Below are positions 7,953 to 15,785 of a stretch of 25,001 bases of DNA, in pieces (positions within the stretch are counted from its first letter, which is position 1; each line of letters opens with the position of its first letter). Under the pieces are notes generated by a model. The model had not been told where the DNA came from, did not search any database, and saw only the letters and a program-made list of their open reading frames with translations. Source of the stretch: RGIG5579 sp045655865 (GTDB lineage: Bacteria > Bacillota > Clostridia > Oscillospirales > SIG627); NCBI GenBank assembly GCA_045655865.1, contig JAZOQB010000053.1, forward strand, positions 1 to 25,001, written 5' to 3'. Made by a program: the position numbers and the translations under genes.

Positions 7953-7990
7953 AAAAAGCAGCGGACACTGTCCGCTGCTTTTTCCTTTTT
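7953..7990. terminator. Bidirectional terminator between fprA and trpA
   Basis: A 14-bp stem (7953-7966 with 7970-7983), including GCAGCGGAC and its complement, has T runs on both strands. It lies between convergent genes and can serve both. Confidence 0.92.
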
Positions 7991-8031
7991 CTTTTTCAAG
8001 AGAGATGTCTCTATCGGGTTTTTGGGAAAAT

Positions 8032-8808
8032 TTAAAGAGCTCCGAGCGCTTCCTTCATTTTCTTCACGTACGCAGCTACCGGACCTTCCGCATCTGTTCC
8101 GTACTGTTCCAAAAGTTTGATAATGGCGGTATCTGCAATGACGCCATCGGACAAGGAGGCCCTTTGAATTGCTTGTTCAAACGTACCGCTTCCCAACTCA
8201 ACGGCACAGGGAATGGCAGTGTGCGCCCGGGCCATTTTCAACGTTTTGCTCATATCCGTTTGCCAATCGCCGGGATCCCCCGCGGAAACCGGAGTTGACA
8301 CCGCATAGAGAAAGCCCTGCGCTTCTGAGGCGATCTTGGCGGTGCGGTCCTTTGATGCGGGAGCCAAAAGAGAGATAAAAGACAGCCCATTTTCCCGGCA
8401 AATCTCGGAAAATTCCGCTTTTTCTTCATAAGGAATATCCGCAAGAATCAGACCGTCGATCCCGATTTCCCGGCAAGTTTTGATAAAACGCTGGGTACCG
8501 TAAGAAAAGACCACGTTGGCATAGGTCAAAAAAACCATCGGCACATCCACGTCCTTGCGAAGGGTACGAACCATATCAAAAATTTGATCTGTGGTAACTT
8601 TGCCCTGCAAAGCACGAAGGCTCGATCGTTGGTTCACCGGTCCTTCGGCGGTGGGATCAGAAAAAGGGATGCCCAATTCAATCAGATCCGCACCGGCCTG
8701 CACTGCCGAATGAACCACGCGAAGGGTAGTGTCCAGATCAGGATCTGCGCAGGTGATATAAGGGATCAAAGCTTTCCCGTTTTGAAAGGCTTTTTGAATT
8801 CTAGTCAT
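8032..8808 (-). CDS. trpA: Tryptophan synthase alpha chain, divergent
   Basis: TrpA cleaves indole-3-glycerol phosphate and passes indole to TrpB. This 258-residue protein starts at ATG 8808, overlapping the trpB stop by eight bases (ATGACTAG). The catalytic glutamate is present as E44 in LIELGIPFSDP. The position of E. coli Asp60 is glutamate (E55, in PTAEGP). Several phosphate-binding loops also differ from the usual: the region normally reading like RAGVTG is TPVSAGDPGDWQ (172-183), the usual GFGIS.P.Q loop is VELGSGTFEQ (203-212), and the usual GSAIV is DTAII (226-230). The fold and context are clear, but the lyase activity may be weak or lost. In that case the subunit could act mainly as an activator of TrpB. 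Confidence 0.88.
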   Translation of the reverse strand: MTRIQKAFQNGKALIPYITCADPDLDTTLRVVHSAVQAGADLIELGIPFSDPTAEGPVNQRSSLRALQGKVTTDQIFDMVRTLRKDVDVPMVFLTYANVVFSYGTQRFIKTCREIGIDGLILADIPYEEKAEFSEICRENGLSFISLLAPASKDRTAKIASEAQGFLYAVSTPVSAGDPGDWQTDMSKTLKMARAHTAIPCAVELGSGTFEQAIQRASLSDGVIADTAIIKLLEQYGTDAEGPVAAYVKKMKEALGAL

Positions 8809-9991
8809 CAACGTTTTCCCCCCGATATCTGGCAATGGCGGCACAATCTTTATCTCCCCTTCCGGAGATGGTGATCACCAGAATTTGATCTTTGTTCATC
8901 GTAGGAGCCAATTTTTTGGCGTAAGCGACGGCGTGGGCCGATTCGATGGCAGGGATGATCCCCTCGGTTCGGGAGAGAAATTCAAACGCTTCCACCGCTT
9001 CCTCATCGGTAACGGGAACGTACTGCGCCCGACCGGTATCGTGGAGCCAGGCGTGCTCCGGCCCGATACCGGGATAATCCAGCCCTGCGGAAATGGAGTA
9101 GACCGGTGCGATCTGTCCGTATTCATCCTGACAAAAATAAGATTTCATACCGTGAAAGATTCCCAGTCGACCGGTATTGACGGTGGCTGCTGTTTCCAGG
9201 GTGTCTATCCCCCTCCCTGCCGCCTCACAACCAATCAGACGAACGCCGGGATCTCCGATAAAATGATAAAAACTTCCTATGGCATTGGACCCGCCTCCCA
9301 CACACGCCAAAACCGCGTCGGGAAGTTTGCCCTCCAGCTCTAAGATCTGCTCCCGGATCTCTCTGGAAATCACCGCCTGAAAGTCACGAACGATGGTGGG
9401 AAACGGATGGGGACCCATGACAGAGCCCAGACAATAGTGCGTATCTGCAATTCGTCCGGTCCACTCCCGCATGGTTTCCGAAACCGCATCCTTTAAGGTC
9501 GCAGTGCCGCTTTTTACAGGAACAACTTTTGCCCCTAAAAGGCGCATCCGATACACGTTCAGCGCCTGACGGCGAGTATCTTCTTCTCCCATAAAGACCA
9601 CACATTCCATGTTCATAAGAGCCGCCGCGGTTGCGGTGGCAACGCCGTGTTGGCCGGCGCCGGTCTCCGCGATCAGGCGAGTCTTTCCCATTTTTTTTGC
9701 AAGAAGCGCCTGGCCGAGAACATTGTTGATCTTATGGGATCCGGTGTGGTTCAGATCCTCCCGTTTCAGATAGATCTTAGCGCCCCCCAGAGCCTTCGTG
9801 AGCTTTTCGGCAAAATACAACCGGGAAGGACGCCCCGCATAGTCATGCAAAAGCCTATTAAGTTCCTGCTTGAACTGAGGGTCGTTTTTATAATGGTCGT
9901 AGGCACGCTCCAACTCGATCACGGCATTCATCAGAGTTTCGGGAACGTACTGCCCGCCGTGGATGCCAAAGCGTCCTTTGGGATTGGTCAT
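8801..9991 (-). CDS. trpB: Tryptophan synthase beta chain
   Basis: TrpB joins indole and L-serine to give L-tryptophan, using pyridoxal phosphate. The 396-residue protein is standard TrpB1 type. K87 in HTGSHKINN forms the PLP Schiff base, E109 in ETGAGQHG is the catalytic acid, GGGSNAIG binds the cofactor phosphate, and ISGRGDKD lies near the C-terminus. The start at ATG 9991 has AAGGAGG seven bases upstream. A longer in-frame reading from 10096 would run through the T-box terminator and is rejected. trpA overlaps its 3' end. Expression is controlled by the tryptophan T-box leader just upstream. Confidence 0.96.
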   Translation of the reverse strand: MTNPKGRFGIHGGQYVPETLMNAVIELERAYDHYKNDPQFKQELNRLLHDYAGRPSRLYFAEKLTKALGGAKIYLKREDLNHTGSHKINNVLGQALLAKKMGKTRLIAETGAGQHGVATATAAALMNMECVVFMGEEDTRRQALNVYRMRLLGAKVVPVKSGTATLKDAVSETMREWTGRIADTHYCLGSVMGPHPFPTIVRDFQAVISREIREQILELEGKLPDAVLACVGGGSNAIGSFYHFIGDPGVRLIGCEAAGRGIDTLETAATVNTGRLGIFHGMKSYFCQDEYGQIAPVYSISAGLDYPGIGPEHAWLHDTGRAQYVPVTDEEAVEAFEFLSRTEGIIPAIESAHAVAYAKKLAPTMNKDQILVITISGRGDKDCAAIARYRGENVDD

Positions 9992-10024
9992 GCTATTTCC
10001 TCCTTCTATGGTGCACTTCTCTGC

Positions 10025-10068
10025 AAAAAAACAAAAGCCCTCGACAAAATCATACCGATCTGTCAAGG
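10025..10068 (-). terminator. T-box-controlled terminator of the trpBA leader
   Basis: On the minus strand CCTTGACA pairs with TGTCGAGG (one G-U pair) around a long loop and is followed by GGGCTTTTGTTTTTTT. The CCTT arm is also the partner of AAGG in the T-box sequence, so terminator and anti-terminator exclude each other. Confidence 0.85.
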
Positions 10069-10313
10069 ACGAATCAAACAAAATCCGCGATGCCACCTTG
10101 ATTCATAGCAAAAAGCTATGCACTCTGCAGGATACCAACATATCCCCGGCCTCTCACGCGTGCCACACGTTGCAGAATACTCTGCGGTCTCCCGCATTTG
10201 ACTGCACCCTCAGCGGTCCATTTGATGACTTGTGTTTTACCCGTCTCTCACCTACACGGGCTCTCTGTAAAAGCATGATCACCGTTATCTCCGCCTCAAC
10301 GGTTTCCAGGTTC
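10025..10313 (-). promoter_or_regulatory. Tryptophan-specific T-box riboswitch upstream of trpBA
   Basis: The roughly 290-base leader binds tRNA directly; uncharged tRNA-Trp stabilises the anti-terminator and allows trpBA transcription. Visible parts, on the minus strand, are a Stem I with GGTGAGAGACGGG, a specifier UGG (10220-10218) in the context AAATGGACCGCTGAGGG, and a Stem III hairpin CATAGC-TTTTT-GCTATG (10120-10104). Next come the T-box core AAGGTGGCATCGCGG (10099-10085) and the competing terminator. The core has CATCG where the commonest consensus reads NACCG. UGG is the only tryptophan codon and fits the genes controlled. This leader fills the large gap between trpB and tig. Confidence 0.93.
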
Positions 10314-10319
10314 CTTGTC

Positions 10320-10348
10320 ATTATATGTCGTCTTCTCCTCCTTGTCAA
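10320..10348 (-). promoter_or_regulatory. Consensus sigma-A promoter of the trpBA T-box leader
   Basis: On the minus strand a perfect TTGACA (10348-10343) and a perfect TATAAT (10325-10320) are spaced 17 bases apart. Initiation would be near 10313. Such a strong promoter fits a gene whose control is exerted after initiation, by the T-box. Confidence 0.93.
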
Positions 10349-10421
10349 GTCCTGATTTGTTTTTTCTGCTAGAGCCTCCCCTCTTTTCCTCGACAAAAAC
10401 TCAGCTTTTTTGACGGGACGC

Positions 10422-10450
10422 TTGACAAAAAATGGATTGGCGTATATAAT
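10422..10450 (+). promoter_or_regulatory. Consensus sigma-A promoter of tig
   Basis: A perfect TTGACA (10422-10427) and a perfect TATAAT (10445-10450) have a 17-base spacer. Transcription would start near 10457, about 45 bases before the tig ATG. It is divergent from the trpBA promoter, with only 73 bases between the two -35 boxes. Confidence 0.93.
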
Positions 10451-10501
10451 CGTACGGATAGAAGTTTCTGTCTATTAAAAGACTTTCAGGAGTTGAAGAA
10501 A

Positions 10502-11944
10502 ATGAGTTTAAAAAGCGTAAAAAATGGCGAAAAGAATCAGTCCATTCTGGAGATCCAGATCCCCAAGGAAGATTTTGAAGCCGAAGTCACCCGAGTTTAC
10601 AAAAAGAACGCCCCCAAGATCACCATTCCCGGTTTCCGCAAGGGAAAAGCTCCCCGTGCCATCGTGGAGAAAATGTATGGTAAGGGCGTATTTTATGAAG
10701 ATGCTCTCAACGCCCTTTTGCCTTCTGTTTTGGATGCAGCGGTAAAAGAGGCCGGTATCGAAGCGGTCAGCCAGCCGGAGCTGGATCTGGGCGACATTGA
10801 CGAAAACGGTGTGGCCCTGACGGCAAAATACTGGACCAAGCCTGAGATCAAAGTTACTTCCTACAAAGGCATCAAAGCAGAAAAGACTGTGAAAAAAGTC
10901 GCCAAGGCAGAGGTTGACGCAGAACTGGAAAGAGTACGTCAAAGAAATTCCAGAACCATTGAGATCACCGACCGCGCTGCCCAGAAGGACGACATTGCCA
11001 TCATTGACTATGAAGGCTTTGTAGACGGGAAACCTTTCGAGGGTGGAAAAGACCAGGCCCATCACTTGAAATTGGGCAGCGGCCAGTTCATTCCCGGCTT
11101 TGAAGACCAGATCATCGGTCACAAGATCGGTGATGAGTTCGACGTTACCGTCACCTTCCCCGCTGAGTATCACGCTGAAGAACTCAAGGGCAAGGAAGCG
11201 GTGTTCAAGGTAGCTCTCAACGGCATTGAAAACATAGAGCTTCCGGAACTGGACGATGAATTTGCAAAAGATGTTTCCGAATTTGATACTTTGGCCGAAT
11301 ATAAAAAGGACATCAAGGCTAAAATAGAAAAGAGAAACGCAGACGAAGCGGACCACATGGTAGAAGAGCAGCTCCTCTCCGGCATCATCGGTGCCATCGA
11401 AGGAGATATTCCCGAATGCATGTTCGACAACGAAGCGGAGAATATGTTCCACGATTACGAAAACCGTCTGATGCAACAGGGCATTTCTATGGAAATGTAT
11501 CTTCAGTATTCCGGCATGACAAAGGCTAAAATGCAGGAAGAACTCCGTCCTCAGGCAGAACGTCAAGTGAAGGCGACCTTGGCTTTGGAAGCCATCGCCA
11601 AAGCGGAAAAGTTCGAATTGACCGACGAAGAAGTGAACGCCGAATATCAGAGAGTGGCCGATTCTTATCAGATCGACGTTGAAAAAGCCAAAGAAGTAAT
11701 TCCCGAGGACGTGATCCGCAAAGACGTTTTGGCAAAGAAAGCCGTAGATTTGATCAAAGAAAACGCCCAGATCACGGAAGTGGCTGCCGAAGCTCCTAAG
11801 AAGAAGGCGGAAAAGAAAGAAGAGGCCGGAGAAAAGAAGGCTCCCGCCAAAAAGGCCTCTACCGCAAAGGCTCCTGCCAAAAAGGCTTCTACCGCAAAGG
11901 CGCCCGCTAAAAAAGCTCCCGCCAAAAAAGCGGAAGAGAAATAA
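10502..11944 (+). CDS. tig: Trigger factor with a histone-H1-like Lys/Ala/Pro tail
   Basis: This ribosome-associated chaperone and peptidyl-prolyl isomerase acts on nascent chains at the exit tunnel. The ribosome-binding signature GFRKGKAP is at residues 44-51, the FKBP-type isomerase domain covers about 155-245 (IDYEGFVDGKPFEGG), and a helical C-terminal chaperone domain runs to about 430. The last 50 residues are an unusual tail with 18 lysines and repeats of APAKKASTAK, resembling the C-terminus of histone H1. The total of 480 residues is longer than typical (about 430). I use ATG 10502, nine bases after CAGGAG; a TTG at 10493 lies against the Shine-Dalgarno sequence and is unlikely. clpP follows 27 bases later. 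Confidence 0.96.
   Translation: MSLKSVKNGEKNQSILEIQIPKEDFEAEVTRVYKKNAPKITIPGFRKGKAPRAIVEKMYGKGVFYEDALNALLPSVLDAAVKEAGIEAVSQPELDLGDIDENGVALTAKYWTKPEIKVTSYKGIKAEKTVKKVAKAEVDAELERVRQRNSRTIEITDRAAQKDDIAIIDYEGFVDGKPFEGGKDQAHHLKLGSGQFIPGFEDQIIGHKIGDEFDVTVTFPAEYHAEELKGKEAVFKVALNGIENIELPELDDEFAKDVSEFDTLAEYKKDIKAKIEKRNADEADHMVEEQLLSGIIGAIEGDIPECMFDNEAENMFHDYENRLMQQGISMEMYLQYSGMTKAKMQEELRPQAERQVKATLALEAIAKAEKFELTDEEVNAEYQRVADSYQIDVEKAKEVIPEDVIRKDVLAKKAVDLIKENAQITEVAAEAPKKKAEKKEEAGEKKAPAKKASTAKAPAKKASTAKAPAKKAPAKKAEEK
11840..11929 (+). repeat. 30-bp tandem repeats encoding the tig tail
   Basis: Two near-identical 30-base units (11840-11869 and 11870-11899) encode APAKKASTAK. A third, diverged unit (11900-11929) encodes APAKKAPAKK. 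The first two differ mainly at synonymous third positions, so the protein repeat seems older than, or selected beyond, the DNA repeat. Such repeats are prone to slippage, so tail length may vary between strains. Confidence 0.9.
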
Positions 11945-11971
11945 GAATTCCCATAAACTGGAGGGCAAGAT

Positions 11972-12556
11972 ATGGCATTGGTACCCATGGTCGTCGAGCA
12001 GACCGGTCATTCCGAGCGTAGCTATGACATTTATTCCCGGCTTTTAAATGACCGCGTAGTCTTTCTCTGTGACGAGGTCAACGACACTACCGCAAGCCTT
12101 GTGGTGGCACAGCTGCTTTACCTGGAAGCACAAGATCCCGATAAAGACATCTGTCTTTACATCAACAGTCCCGGTGGCTCTGTTTCCGCAGGGATGGCCA
12201 TTTTCGATACGATGAACTACATCAAGTGTGATGTGTCCACCATTTGTATCGGTATGGCAGCCAGCATGGGAGCTTTTCTCCTGGCAGCCGGTGCCAAAGG
12301 AAAGCGCATTGCCTTGCCTCATAGTGAAATCATGATCCATCAACCTCTTGGCGGAATGCAAGGTCAGGCCAGCGACATTAAGATCCATTCTGATCATATT
12401 CTTCGCACCCGGGACACTTTGAACAAGATCCTATCTGAGCGTACCGGAAAGGACCTTTCCGTCATTGAAAAGGACACCGATCGGGACAACTTCCTTACAG
12501 CTCAGGAAGCCTTGGCCTACGGTTTGATTGATCAAGTAATCGAAAAAAGAGCGTAA
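11972..12556 (+). CDS. clpP: ATP-dependent Clp protease proteolytic subunit
   Basis: ClpP is the cytoplasmic serine peptidase barrel that degrades proteins unfolded by ClpX or another Clp ATPase. The 194-residue length is standard. The catalytic triad is visible as S98 (GMAASMG), H123 (MIHQPLGG) and D172 (DTDRDNF). The N-terminus, including VPMVVEQTGHSERSYDIYSR, matches usual ClpP with little or no propeptide. The ATG follows GGAGGG. It lies between tig and clpX, the common bacterial order, but a hairpin separates it from clpX. Confidence 0.98.
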   Translation: MALVPMVVEQTGHSERSYDIYSRLLNDRVVFLCDEVNDTTASLVVAQLLYLEAQDPDKDICLYINSPGGSVSAGMAIFDTMNYIKCDVSTICIGMAASMGAFLLAAGAKGKRIALPHSEIMIHQPLGGMQGQASDIKIHSDHILRTRDTLNKILSERTGKDLSVIEKDTDRDNFLTAQEALAYGLIDQVIEKRA

Positions 12557-12572
12557 CTTCACGTTCCAACAA

Positions 12573-12613
12573 AAAAGAGCCAAGCAAGCCAAAGCTTGCT
12601 CGGCTCTTTTCAA
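12573..12613 (+). terminator. Hairpin with short T run between clpP and clpX
   Basis: A 17-bp stem with one mismatch (12573-12589 with 12594-12610), containing GAGCC and GGCTC, has a four-base loop and only four Ts after it. It may be a partial terminator or an mRNA processing/stability element. No consensus promoter fits the 25 bases between it and clpX, so clpX is probably expressed by readthrough. Confidence 0.7.
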
Positions 12614-12635
12614 AATCTGAATTTTGGGAGATCTT

Positions 12636-13928
12636 ATGGCCAATCAGAAAAACACCCCCACCTGCTCCTTCTGCTCCAGAACTGAAGAACAAGCAAATCT
12701 TCTCATTCCCGGCCCTCGCGGCGTTATGATTTGCGATCACTGTGTTTCCCTGTGCGGAGAACTGGTTCAAGAATACCTGGGCAAAGAGGAAGAGAAAAGC
12801 AAGAAAAAAGATCAATTTTCTCTCGACTACCTTCCCCGCCCCACAGAGATCAAAAAAAGTCTGGATGAATATGTAGTCGGTCAGGAAGAAGCCAAAATGG
12901 CTCTGTCCGTCGCGGTATATAACCACTATAAACGCTTGATGCAAAGCGAAGAGGACGGAGTGGAGATCCAAAAGAGCAACGTCCTTCTGATCGGTGCTAC
13001 CGGTTGCGGAAAAACCTATCTTGCTCAAACTCTGGCAAAAACCCTGAAGGTTCCTTTTGCTATTGCCGACGCCACTACCCTTACGGAAGCAGGATACGTG
13101 GGAGAAGACGTGGAAAACATTCTCCTGCGACTCATTCAAGCGGCAGATTTTGACGTAGAAAAAGCCCAAAAGGGCATCATTTATATTGACGAGATCGACA
13201 AGATCGCCCGTCGCAGCGAGAATCGTTCCATCACCAGGGACGTTTCCGGAGAGGGCGTACAGCAAGCACTCTTGAAGATCTTTGAAGGAACCACGGCCAA
13301 CGTTCCTCCCCAGGGAGGACGCAAGCATCCCAACCAGGAATTCATTCGCATTGACACAAAAAATATCCTCTTTATCTGCGGAGGCGCTTTTGACGGAATG
13401 GAGGAGATCATCCGCCGCCGAAAGGGCAAGCAGACCATCGGTTTTGTTCAGAAAGAAGAGGGGAAAAAGTTAGAAGGGGCAAAAGAAAAAGACGGTACCG
13501 TCATCCACGAGGTGATCCCTCACGATTTGGTGAAATTCGGCATCATTCCGGAATTGGTGGGAAGAGTGCCCGTAGTGGTTCCGCTGAACCCCTTGGACGA
13601 GGAAAGCTTGGTTCGGATCCTTACAGAGCCAAAGAATGCACTGGTACGCCAGTATCAAAAGCTCTTTCGTTATGACCAGATCGAACTGGAATTTCAGGAA
13701 GACGCCTACCTTGAGATCGCTCGCATGGCAAAGGAGCAAAACACCGGTGCCCGAGGCTTGAGATCCATCATGGAGGGCTTTTTGCAGAAGATCATGTACG
13801 AAGTACCCGACCGAAGAGACGTGGAGAGGGTCGTTATTTCAAAAGATGTGGTCACGTCCGGCGCAGCACCCAAGCTGGTCCTTCGAAAAAGCCAAAGCGA
13901 TACCGCCGCACGTAAAAAAGCTGTGTGA
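12636..13928 (+). CDS. clpX: ATP-dependent Clp protease ATP-binding subunit ClpX
   Basis: ClpX is the AAA+ hexamer that recognises, unfolds and feeds substrates into ClpP. The 430-residue protein has an N-terminal zinc-binding domain with C10, C13, C33 and C36. Walker A GATGCGKT is at 120-127, the pore loop GYVG at 153-156, Walker B IIYIDEID at 181-188, the RKH loop at 229-231, and the ClpP-docking tripeptide IGF at 268-270. All key elements are present. The start ATG 12636 has GGGAG five bases upstream; a TTG 12 bases earlier overlaps that site and is not preferred. Confidence 0.98.
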   Translation: MANQKNTPTCSFCSRTEEQANLLIPGPRGVMICDHCVSLCGELVQEYLGKEEEKSKKKDQFSLDYLPRPTEIKKSLDEYVVGQEEAKMALSVAVYNHYKRLMQSEEDGVEIQKSNVLLIGATGCGKTYLAQTLAKTLKVPFAIADATTLTEAGYVGEDVENILLRLIQAADFDVEKAQKGIIYIDEIDKIARRSENRSITRDVSGEGVQQALLKIFEGTTANVPPQGGRKHPNQEFIRIDTKNILFICGGAFDGMEEIIRRRKGKQTIGFVQKEEGKKLEGAKEKDGTVIHEVIPHDLVKFGIIPELVGRVPVVVPLNPLDEESLVRILTEPKNALVRQYQKLFRYDQIELEFQEDAYLEIARMAKEQNTGARGLRSIMEGFLQKIMYEVPDRRDVERVVISKDVVTSGAAPKLVLRKSQSDTAARKKAV

Positions 13929-13940
13929 CGTATGTAAAAT

Positions 13941-13975
13941 AAAAAGGCAACCGAATCGGTTGCCTTTTTTCTTTT
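13941..13975. terminator. Bidirectional terminator between clpX and the membrane protein gene
   Basis: A perfect 13-bp stem (13941-13953 with 13957-13969) encloses a three-base AAT loop and has T runs on both strands. It lies between convergent genes. Confidence 0.92.
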
Positions 13976-13981
13976 TGGTTT

Positions 13982-15067
13982 TTACGGATTTTCCAAAGCC
14001 GGAAGTACGGTTACGGGAAAGCTTTTATCCACATCGCTCCCCACCACCATAATAGAGTAGTCGCCGGGAACGGCGTCTTCCGGAATCACAACGTTGGCCA
14101 GCCAAACATTTTCCGAACGCTCAAGCAAAACCTTTTCCGAAGAGAAGGTGGCGTTCACCGCAAAGCTTTCGCTGGAAGAATGAGCGATCCGCAATGCCAA
14201 GCTTTCCCCCGGACGGGCTTGTGTCCGATCCAAAGTAACCAAAGTGGGAATGTCATAAAAGATGCGGAAGGTATATTCAACGGTACCGTAATATTCCGGG
14301 TGCCGGTCTTCATACCAGTCACAAGTAACCACAAATTCCAGTTCTGTATCCTGCTCAAAGGAAAGGGCCTCCATCTTTTCCAGATCACCGGAATAAAGCA
14401 GTTCTTCATTTTCTCCAACCAGTAAAACACTGCAAAAATCAGGATCAATGGAAAACTGCAAGGAGAAGCTCTCCCCTTGTGGAAGGACAGCCAGAGTCTC
14501 TGTCTCCTCTTGAACCTTCTTGGTAGATTTGCTTTGATCTGCCCGCCGATAGGTCCACTCTCCGACAACTTTCGCCGCCGTGTAAGACTTTTGTCCTTGT
14601 GTGACGAAAGCCAGGGATGGGTGAAACGCGTAGCTCATGGCAAAATTGGAGAAAAGCGGATGATCCAAGATCTTTGCCGCGTCGTCTTGAGAAAGGAGAT
14701 GCAATTTTCCTTCGGCGTCAGTGAAAACGCAGTTATTCACCGAATCGCTAAGGTAAAAATGATACTTCAGATCGTTGTTGGGTTTGTGAAAGGTAACCTC
14801 AAAACAGCGGTAGCTGGACAGAGGATCCGTGGTTGCCCCAATGCTCTCAGCACCGGTGACCGCGGTTACAAAAAACGAAATCTCGTCCTTTTCTTTTACC
14901 TCGCCGGAGGTCTTTTCATATTGGACCGTGATCGAGGCGATGGTGCCTTTCTTTAAATCAGAATCCAGATCCTGCTGTAGCAAAAACGCCGTGATAACAA
15001 GGGGAATGATAAAAACCAATACCAGAAGGACCACTCCGATCCCTTTCCGTTTCTTTTTCGGTTCCAT
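13982..15067 (-). CDS. Single-pass membrane-anchored extracytoplasmic protein, unknown function
   Basis: I do not recognise a family. The 361-residue protein starts with a basic stretch (MEPKKKRKGIG) and one hydrophobic segment at about residues 10-31, followed by a long polar region without further membrane spans. This predicts a signal anchor with the rest outside the cell. The C-terminal third (VTLDRTQARPGESLALRI to the end) is beta-rich and could be an Ig-like or adhesion-type domain. No peptidase motif such as HxGxD is visible. ATG 15067 follows AAGGGGTG. It begins 16 bases after the upstream repressor gene stops, so the pair is probably co-transcribed and may form a sensing or stress unit. 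Confidence 0.8.
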   Translation of the reverse strand: MEPKKKRKGIGVVLLVLVFIIPLVITAFLLQQDLDSDLKKGTIASITVQYEKTSGEVKEKDEISFFVTAVTGAESIGATTDPLSSYRCFEVTFHKPNNDLKYHFYLSDSVNNCVFTDAEGKLHLLSQDDAAKILDHPLFSNFAMSYAFHPSLAFVTQGQKSYTAAKVVGEWTYRRADQSKSTKKVQEETETLAVLPQGESFSLQFSIDPDFCSVLLVGENEELLYSGDLEKMEALSFEQDTELEFVVTCDWYEDRHPEYYGTVEYTFRIFYDIPTLVTLDRTQARPGESLALRIAHSSSESFAVNATFSSEKVLLERSENVWLANVVIPEDAVPGDYSIMVVGSDVDKSFPVTVLPALENP

Positions 15068-15083
15068 AGACACCCCTTTTCCT

Positions 15084-15785
15084 TTACTGTACAATCACTC
15101 GGCCCACCAGCTTTAAATCGTCCGTATCCAGGACACAAATGGGCTCATATGCGGGATTGAGGGAAGAAAGATAGGTCTCCTCTCCCCTTTTTTCATATTT
15201 TTTGCAAAGGCTCTCTCCGTTGAGAAGAAAGACTCCGATCTCCCCAGAGACGATCTCTTCTCCTTTTTTGACATAGACCAGATCACCGTCAGAAAAAAGA
15301 GGATTCATACTGTCCCCGGAGATGCGAATTCCAAAATCCGCTCCCGAGGGGATCTCCCCTTCCCGGTAGCAGATCCGTCGGCTGTCCTCCGTCAAGATCG
15401 GAAGGGCCCGGCCGGCGGCGGCGGGGGCGTCAAATACCGGAAGATACAGAAGGTCTTCTTTCGGCACATTCTTACTATGATCCGCTTCTTTTTCTAAAAG
15501 GGAGATCACATTATTTTTTCCCCTCTCGTCTAAAAGCGAGTAGAGCTCCAAAAGCCATTTTTCCTCCTGGGAAACGGCCGGCTCCTCTTGGTCAAACACC
15601 AGAGCCTCTACCGAGGTCCCCAAAGCACGGGCAATTCGGAAAATGGTCGTCAGGCGGGCGGTATCCGTCTCACGCTTTAGCATACTGTCCAAGGTGGTAT
15701 AGGGAATTCCACTCTCCTTGGCAAGAGCAGCTTTGGTCATACCGTTTTCCTTAAGAAGTCGGTTGACTTTTTGGCTGAATGACAT
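15084..15785 (-). CDS. XRE-family helix-turn-helix repressor with S24 (LexA-like) self-cleavage domain
   Basis: This 233-residue protein has an N-terminal HTH (about 5-60; TKAALAKESGIPYTTLDSML) and a C-terminal S24 peptidase fold. The nucleophile is S159 in SGDSM and the general base is K195 or K196 in SLCKKY. A probable A124-G125 cleavage bond lies in PAAAGRAL. The A-to-S distance of 35 residues equals that between LexA A84 and S119. This predicts a phage-CI/LexA-type repressor that self-cleaves under stress. No phage genes are nearby. The promoter at 15847-15875 rules out the longer reading from 15875 and supports ATG 15785. An inverted repeat over that promoter could be its own operator. 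Confidence 0.92.
   Translation of the reverse strand: MSFSQKVNRLLKENGMTKAALAKESGIPYTTLDSMLKRETDTARLTTIFRIARALGTSVEALVFDQEEPAVSQEEKWLLELYSLLDERGKNNVISLLEKEADHSKNVPKEDLLYLPVFDAPAAAGRALPILTEDSRRICYREGEIPSGADFGIRISGDSMNPLFSDGDLVYVKKGEEIVSGEIGVFLLNGESLCKKYEKRGEETYLSSLNPAYEPICVLDTDDLKLVGRVIVQ

Noticed and set aside
11840..11929. Possible CRISPR or minisatellite array
   Set aside because: The units are in frame, without spacers, and encode the Lys/Ala/Pro tail of trigger factor.
10508..12010. 500-codon frame antisense to tig and the start of clpP
   Set aside because: It is rich in Phe, His and Leu as expected from the complement of a Lys/Glu/Ala-rich gene, and has no domain. The tig frame has clear motifs, a promoter and a ribosome binding site.
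13982..15067. M23-type wall peptidase
   Set aside because: The membrane-anchored layout is similar, but no HxGxD or HxH zinc motif is present and the gene ends normally before a terminator.
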